Origin: Ananas comosus
Lineage: Eukaryota > Streptophyta > Magnoliopsida > Poales > Bromeliaceae
NCBI RefSeq assembly: GCF_001540865.1
Contig: NC_033622.1
Span: forward strand, 8,072,584-8,136,583
Direction: 5' to 3'
Length of the DNA: 64,000 nt
Below the pieces are notes generated by a model. The model had not been told where the DNA came from, made no database searches, and was given only the letters and a program-made list of their open reading frames with translations. Of the stretch, positions 57,408-64,000 are shown one piece after another (the first letter of the stretch is position 1; every line of letters begins with the position of its first letter). Both the position numbers and the translations under genes were made by a program.

Positions 57408-60400
57408 TTAATCCTCGAACAAGTGCGGGTAATTCGCTTTCATCTCCTCCTCGAGCTCCCAGGTAGCTTCGCGATCGCTATGATTGCTCCACCGGACTCG
57501 AACGTAGGAAATTTCTCGATTCCTTAACTTACGTACCTCCCGAGCCAAAATCATCACCGGAAACTCCTCGTAGCCCATATCTTCTTGCAGTTCCGGCGGC
57601 TCATAAACCAAGACATGCTCAGGATCATGCACATACTTGCGGAGATTAGAGACGTGGAATACGTTGTGCACACCCGCAAGCTTGGGTGGCAATGCTAGTC
57701 GGTAAGCCACCGTCCCAATCCGCTCCAAGATCTCGTAGGGGCCGATATAACGAGGACTTAACTTCCCTCGCACCCCAAATCTTTTCACGCCTCTCATTGG
57801 CGAAACTTTCAAGAACACGCGGTCACCCACCGTGAACTCCAAGTCTCTATGGCGCCTATTTGAATAGCTTTTCTGTCGAGACTGCGCCGTGAGCAATCTC
57901 TTGCGAGCAAGGTGGACTTTCTACTCCGCCTCTTGCAACACATCGGGACCGAACTCTACATGCTCGCCCACATCACTCCAATGAATGGGAGATCGGCACT
58001 TCCGCCCATAAAGAGCCTCGAACGGTGCCATTCCCACACTCGCGTGATAGCTGTTGTTGTAGGCGAACTCGGCCATCGGCAGGTGCTTACACCAACTCCC
58101 CTTATAATCAATGGCACACGCCCGCAAGATATCCTCCAAGGTCTGAATGGTTCTCTCGATCTGCCCATCAGTCTGGGGATGAAACGCGGTACTGAACTCG
58201 AGTCGTGTGCCGAGGGCTTCCTGCAGGCTTCTCCAAAAGTGCGAAGTGAACTTGGGGTCTCGATCCGACACAATCGACTTCGGCACCCCATGCAGCCTCA
58301 CCACCTCATCAAGATACACCTGCGCTAGCTTCTCACCTGCCCAAGTGTTGTGGATCGGCAGAAAGTGTGCCGATTTCGTCAAACGATCCATAATCACCCA
58401 AATCGCGTCGTGGCCACCCGTCGAGCAAGGTAAACCGACGACGAAGTCCATCGATACGTCCTCCCATTTTCAGACGGGAATAAATAAACTCTGTAGTTTC
58501 CCCGTTGGAAACCGACGCTCTGCTTTCACCTGTTGGCATACCAAACACTTTGCCACGAAGCGCCCAATATCAGCTTTCATTCCCGCCCACCAATAAAGCG
58601 TCTTCAACTCATGGAACATCTTGGTGCCGCCCGGGTGGCCGACGTCAGAAGACCAATGCGCTTCTTGCAAAATTAGCTTCCGAAGCTCCTCGTCGTTTGG
58701 CACACACCACCGGTTTCGAAACCGAAGTGCACCACTAGCATCTATGCTAAAATCTCCACCATGGCCACTCTCAACATTGTGCCGCACCTTCTGGAGAACT
58801 GGGTCCGCCGGTTGTAGACTTTTGATCCTCTCCAACAAGGTCGGTTGGATCACCAACATCATCAACCTAGCCGGAATTTCTGGAGCCACCACCTCAAGAT
58901 CCATCTTCCCCATTTGTAATTGCAAGGGCGTCTGATTTGTAACCCACAAAGCTAGGTTCTCCGCGGATTTTCGGCTAAGTGCATCCGCGACCACATTTGC
59001 TTTTCCGGGGTGGTAAAGGATATCAACATCATAATCCTTAAGCAACTCCAACCACCGCCGTTGTCGCATATTCAGCTCCTTCTGGATAAATAAGTACTTT
59101 AGGCTTTTATGGTCGGTGTAGGTCTCGCAATGAGCACCATATAAATAGTGTCTCCAAAGCTTCAAAGTAAAGATCACCGCCACCAATTTCAAATCATGAA
59201 TGGGGTAGTTCTTTTCATAGCTTTTCAACTGACGGGATGCATAAGCAATCACCCTCCCGCCTTGCATCAGCACACACCCCAAACCCAGATAGGATGCATC
59301 GCTATATACTACATAATCTTCACCCTGCACCGGCAAGGCGAGTACCAGAGTCGAAGTTAATCTTTCCTTCAACTCCTTAAAACTCCGGTCGCACTCATCG
59401 CTCCAAACGAATTTGGTGCCCTTCTGCGTCAGACGGGTGAGTGGAGTCACGATCTTCGAAAATTCCTCCACAAACCGTCGATAATAACCTGCTAGGCCCA
59501 CAAAACTCCGGACCTCAGCAACATTCGTTGGGCACGGCAAACTCTCAATCGCCTCTACTTTCCTCGGGTCTACTGAAACACCGCCCTCGGAAATAACATG
59601 CCCGAGAAAAGTGACTTCTCGGATCCAGAAGTCACACTTCTTCAGCTTTGCGTACAATTTCTTCTCCCGAAGGATTTGAAGTACTACGCGCAAATGCTCC
59701 GCATGCTCTTCTTCACTGTGCGAATAGACCCAAATGTCGTCTATAAAGACTACGACAATTCGGTCTAGACACTCCCTGAACACTCGGTTCATCAAGCTCA
59801 TGAACGCAGTCGGGGCATTTGTAAGCCCAAACGGCATCACAGTGAACTCGTAGTGTCCATACCGCGTACGGAATGCGGTCTTCGGAACATCCTCCGGCTT
59901 AATCTTCAACTGATGGTAGTCGGATTGAAGGTCAATCTTCGAGTACACTCGCGACCCCTGTAACTGATCAAACAAGTCGTCGATGCGGGTAACGGGTACT
60001 TGTTCTTCATGGTGACCTTATTCAACTCGCGATAATCCACACAGAGTCGAAAAGATTCATCCTTCTTGTGCACGAACAATACCAGGGCTCCCCATGGTGA
60101 CACGCTCGGCCTGATGAACTCCTTGTCGGGAAGATCCTGCAACTGATCTCTCAACTCTCTTAACTCAGCCGGCGCCATACGATACGGGGCCTTTGATATC
60201 GGCACGGTTCCGGGAATCAAGTCTATCATGAACTCAATTTCCCGGTCCGGCGGCATCCCCGGTAACTCTGCCGGAAACACATTAGGGAATTCCCGCACAA
60301 CCACCAACTCTTCGAGAGTCGGAACTACTCGATCAACTTCTACAACGGTCGCCAGGTAAGCCGTGCAACCGCTGTTAACCAGCTTCCTCGCTCTTGTCGC

Positions 60401-62140
60401 CGATATCGTCGCGGCGAAACACGAACTCTTGCAAACTCGATACGTGAATTCCTCATGTCCCGGCTCCCGAAATGTGATCACTCTAGTTTTGCAGTCAATA
60501 GACACATAATACTTCGAGAGCCAGTCCATGCCCAATATAACATCGAACTCCTTCAACCTTTTTAGCAGCAATAGGTCGACCGACATAATCCAGTCGCCTA
60601 CTTGTACTGGGCACGCCAAACACCGCTTCCTAAGAAGGAATGATCGTCCGGGTCCTTCTACACGCCAAACATTCTCCCCCAGACGAAACTCAATGTCATG
60701 CACTTGTGCGAATGATCGATTAATGAAGGAGTGAGACGCGCCAGTATCAAAAAGAGCTCTTGCTCGAACACCGTTAACCAAAATCATACCTGCCACCACA
60801 TTGCGCTCCTCAGCTTTGGTGGGCTCCTCTTCTTGCACTTGAGCGGCATACATCCTTCCGCTCGGAGCCGATCGTATAGGCTCGGGTTGACGTGGTGTTG
60901 TTGCACGCCCAGCCGACGCCGCAGCAGGCGGAACTCCATAACGGGCTGGAATTGCCGGAGCCGACGCAACAGATGGGGCCGGTGAGGCCCCTTCTTGAGT
61001 ACAGTCACAGATGATATGCCCGGCTTGCCCGCACTTGAAGTACCTTCCTCGGCGCTGCTCACACACACCGGCTCAGTGGTCTCCGCCACAAAAGATACAC
61101 CGCTGCGCTCCACGGCCCTTCGATTGCGATCGTGGATACTTCGGGGGCCTTCTAGAACTCGACTATCCCCCCGAACCATCGCCCGGCCGCTTCTTCCCTT
61201 TATCCTTCTCGTACGTCTCACGGTCCTCACGCTCGCAGGCGTTCCCGTGCTCGACCCACAAGGCATGGTCCAAAGCCTCTGCAAAAGTGTGAAACTTGAA
61301 GGCATGCACCGTCTTAAACACTTCGGGTCGAAGTCCTCTCACGAAGCAATCCGCTCGGTCTTGCTCCATTGTCGCCACGAGGACGCAGTTCAGAAGATGG
61401 GTGAACTCCCGCTCATACTCCTGAACCGTACGGTTGCCTTGCTTCAGCTTCCTGAAGTCTTCCCGCATCTTTTTCTTGCCGCTATCGTGGAAGTACTCCG
61501 CGAACATCAATCTTCGGAACTCCTCCCAATTAATTGGGGGAAGATCCGGAGATCGATCCTGCTTCACTCTTTTCTACCACACCCTGGCCCGCTTATCGAA
61601 ATAATGAGCGGCCAAATTCACCTTATCCCGTTCCTCGGTATAAATTTCCTCGAACAGAGTCTCCATTGAGGCCAACCAAGTCTCCACTGTCCAAGGATCT
61701 ATCACTTCTCCGTCGAATGTAGGCGGGTGGAACTTCGTAAACCTCGTGAGAGCCGTGTATCCACGCTCTCGCTCTGCCTTCTCAGCCGCTGCTCTGGGCG
61801 TAGGGGATCTAGACGCCGCAGGAGGAATATCCACCGGTGGTGGTTGCGCCGCCACCGGAACCGGCGCATCGTCCACACCCTCAGCCGCATTAGGAGCGCG
61901 AACCGAAGGCGCAGGTGGATCGCAGCCTTGACCAACTGCCGCAGCCACCGCCGCAGCTTGACGCTCCATAAGCTCCTGGAGCCGATCAAACCGCCCTGCT
62001 AGCGCAGCAACTTGCGCTCGCAACTCTTGTACCTCACTAGGCCCAGCTGGCACTTGCGCCACCGAAGGCACAGCTGACTCGGGCACCACTGGAGGTGGGG
62101 CCGGAGCAGTCCTACGCACGTAGTGTCTCTTCGGTGCCAT
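57408..62140 (-). pseudogene. Gag-pol of element E, all Tekay domains, multiply broken
   Basis: Start MAPKRHYVRR at 62140, stop TAA at 57408. Order: gag with coiled coil and core (WLASMETLFEEI, RTVQEYEREFTHLL), zinc knuckle with its first Cys changed to Tyr ([14 protein letters not shown]), and protease with intact DTGASHSF near 60748. RT carries FIDD at 59736-59747, followed by RNase H ([10 protein letters not shown]). Integrase keeps its HHCC finger and D,D,E residues (MDFVVGLP, VSDRDPKF, QTDGQIERT). It ends in an integrase C-terminus (VFLKVSPMRGVKRFG) and a chromodomain (VRVRWSNHSDREATWELEEE). Breaks: TAG 61574, TAG 61163, TGA about 61076, a one-base deletion near 59985, TGA 58470 and TAG 57921. 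Each stop is one transition from Trp, Gln or Arg. Full domain content shows that autonomous Tekay elements once fed this locus. Confidence 0.9.
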
Positions 62141-62490
62141 AGCTCTTGAAACGCAAATAATCGGTTAATCACTTAACCCAACAACATCTTCGCAATTACG
62201 AAAACGACTTAGCTCAATTACATTAATCAGACGGAAGCTCATAAGTGCACTAGCTCTCGGCTCTCGGCATTGTATTGTCGGCCGCCAACACAACCGCCTC
62301 AAACCAAGGACTAGTATCACTAAATTCATTTCTAGCAACTACTAGAATATCAACACCAATTTCGACCTAATCTGTCAACTTCTGTCGCGTCACAGGTTCA
62401 CGTCGCGCTCACGCACCTATAGCCTTATGGTTCACCATCCTAGAGTCTCCTAGGTCAGTCCTAGACTCTCTCTTTTGCTTGCTCGTACTC

Positions 62491-62502
62491 GCTCTGATAC
62501 CA
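62491..62502 (-). other. Primer binding site of element E
   Basis: GCTCTGATACCA, perfect iMet site in reverse, four bases from the LTR. The leader to gag is about 350 bp. Confidence 0.9.
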
Positions 62503-62506
62503 TGAC

Positions 62507-64000
62507 TGTCACGCCCCCGCCCCGAGACCGCTACCGATTTGGTCCGGTTCGGACGCGGCGAACGGACCGCCGAACGGACAACAACTCCCCTATCTGCCCA
62601 AGGCTTCAACAAAGAGATCATGTACACAAGTTCCCAGGAATCACACTTGTTTACATACATGATCTAACAATGACGACGGAGCACAAACAGTGCTTAACAA
62701 CCAAGAGCAAGCAACACAGGTAAGCATACAAGTGATAAAAAGAGAGAAGTACCTAACTATTAAACTTATTTAACTTTATACAATTATTTCATCTTTTACA
62801 GTCTTCCAAAGCATATGTACAATCACTCTCAAATCCTCACCCTATACAACATTTACTCTCAAACATAAATACAGGGTAGAGCTAATGCCAAAGGAAGTAG
62901 AGCTAGCTATGTACATATGCCACTATGGCGCTAGGCCCTTGCCGTGATCCTCACCGGGGCTACTCGAACTCGAACCTGCAACAAAGTGGGATGAGAACTA
63001 CGAATAGTTCCCAGTGGGTTCGGCCGCCGACTCCGCCGATCTTCCTACTAAGTCTAAGCAGGCACAGATAGATATGCAGATAGATAGATATAACTGAAAG
63101 CATTAACAAGGAATAAGCAAGTATAGGTATGAACATCTAACTATGCCTCAATATGGAATCATGCATGCATGTCATTCACACTGAATTCGTAGCTACCATA
63201 CTACTATGCTCAATAATAAGGGTTGTTTATTATTTTACCCAATCATTCGATCAATCCGGCAACACAATCTCACATTAATAAGTCTAATAGGGAGAAGCCT
63301 CGCTGAACTATTCCCCGAGACCGCCTGCGGACAGATACACTGACTGTCCAGGCAGCGCATAGCGACTGCCCCTCGAGTGACAAATACTCCGGAGTGCACA
63401 GTTTGTGGGGAGCGACCCCGATAAGCGCAGACAGGCTGTGTGAGTATAATCTGAACTCACGAACTGGTCCTACAAACTAAGGTTGGTGTCAACATAGAAT
63501 CAAGCGTTCCAATACCCAAGCTCATAGTGTTTTGCTACACTAGGGTTCTCATGTTCAATATCAACTAGATGCCACTCGTTTGTGTTTATGGTTAACTAGA
63601 TGCCACTCGTTCTTTTGACAAGTTCTCAACAGGCTAGATCCTTATTCATCCAAGCATGTTCATCACATATAGGGTTAATCATCTCATATTCAGCTCATGC
63701 ATCCTAGGTTCTCATTCACTATATCTGCGAAACTAAACTGACACTAGTATGCAATAATGTGTAATAACTGCATAAAACACCCTATAATGCTATATTACAA
63801 TATGTAATGGATTGACGATAGAACTCAGACATAGAAAGCAGCTCGACTGCTTCGAGATGGCACTCTCCTACCTTTTGGTAGCGCCACGTAGTTAGCAGAC
63901 TCGACGTCGCGGTCCCTGTGCGTCGCTTCAACTCCTCGGGGCAAAGCGAACCCTCAAGTATCAGTTTCGGCGATATCTTCGCGCTCACTCGTCGAATCGA
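62507..64000 (-). mobile_element. 5' LTR of element E, running off the window
   Basis: Plus-strand TGTCACGCCCCCGCCCC, closely matching solo LTR 21726-24333 over its visible 1.5 kb, including the ACTCCGGAGTGCACA...GTGGGGAGCGACC block near 63390. The far end and any target duplication lie outside the window. Confidence 0.88.
62991..63052 (-). other. Conserved LTR double hairpin (E)
   Basis: Stem GAACTA/TAGTTC with TTCG loop on the minus strand, as in solo LTR 21726-24333. The outer partner has decayed to CCTACTAAG. Confidence 0.55.

Noticed and set aside
57408..62140. Element E as an active autonomous retrotransposon
   Set aside because: All domains are present, but five in-frame stops, one frameshift, a mutated zinc-knuckle cysteine and a truncated 3' LTR exclude activity.

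Overview
The window is plant nuclear DNA, almost certainly from a flowering plant and probably a commelinid monocot. The one host gene has GC-rich third codon positions, and everything else is dominated by Ty3/gypsy chromoviruses of the Tekay/Del clade: LTRs of about 2.45-2.98 kb, an initiator-Met tRNA primer site, and the order gag-protease-RT-RNase H-integrase-chromodomain. Pineapple would fit, but the species cannot be proven from the sequence alone. There is no operon, CRISPR array, rRNA or tRNA gene. Four single N characters (12051, 13795, 32182, 36431) mark assembly trouble spots.

Region 1 (1-28653) is a retrotransposon nest. Two solo LTRs of one family (A) lie at 3254-5863 (TSD TTACA) and 7195-9819 (TSD TCATT). 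An approximately 160-bp tandem array is split by a reverse solo LTR (B, 10914-24984, TSD TCCAA). B is itself split by a complete 9-kb element with an intact gag and no pol (11692-20657, TSD ATAAC) and by another reverse solo LTR (21726-24333, TSD TCTAG). After B the array resumes and runs into 3.2 kb of successive satellites.

Region 2 (28654-37756) is the gene island. It carries the last three exons (minus strand) of an isoaspartyl peptidase/L-asparaginase of the ASPGB1 type. Its first ~47 codons are not found, and coding similarity stops next to a (GA)n tract. Introns carry a MITE with a perfect 10-bp TSD and long AAATTT-rich DNA. A Ty1/copia-like LTR lies downstream of the gene.

Region 3 (37757-64000) is a second nest, six insertions deep. 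LTR F is interrupted by LTR G, which is interrupted by element D. D's 5' LTR is interrupted by solo LTR A-outer (TSD CATTG), which holds solo LTR A-inner (TSD GGCCT), which holds element C. D's pol is decayed and lacks nearly all of integrase. At about 56.5-56.6 kb D is joined, through a ~64-bp CACTA transposon end, to a third, reverse element (E). E keeps all pol domains but carries several stops and a frameshift, and its 5' LTR runs off the window.

Two shared structures stand out. Every Tekay-type LTR family here carries, about 440-675 bp before its 3' end, a two-stem motif built on CCTAGTGGG / CCCACTGGGAACT...AGTTCYCAC. Its stems differ between families but still pair. Upstream of the predicted TATA boxes, most of the LTRs carry clusters of ACCGGT-centred palindromes (GGGACCGGTCCC in families A, B, C and E; TGTACCGGTACA in D and F).
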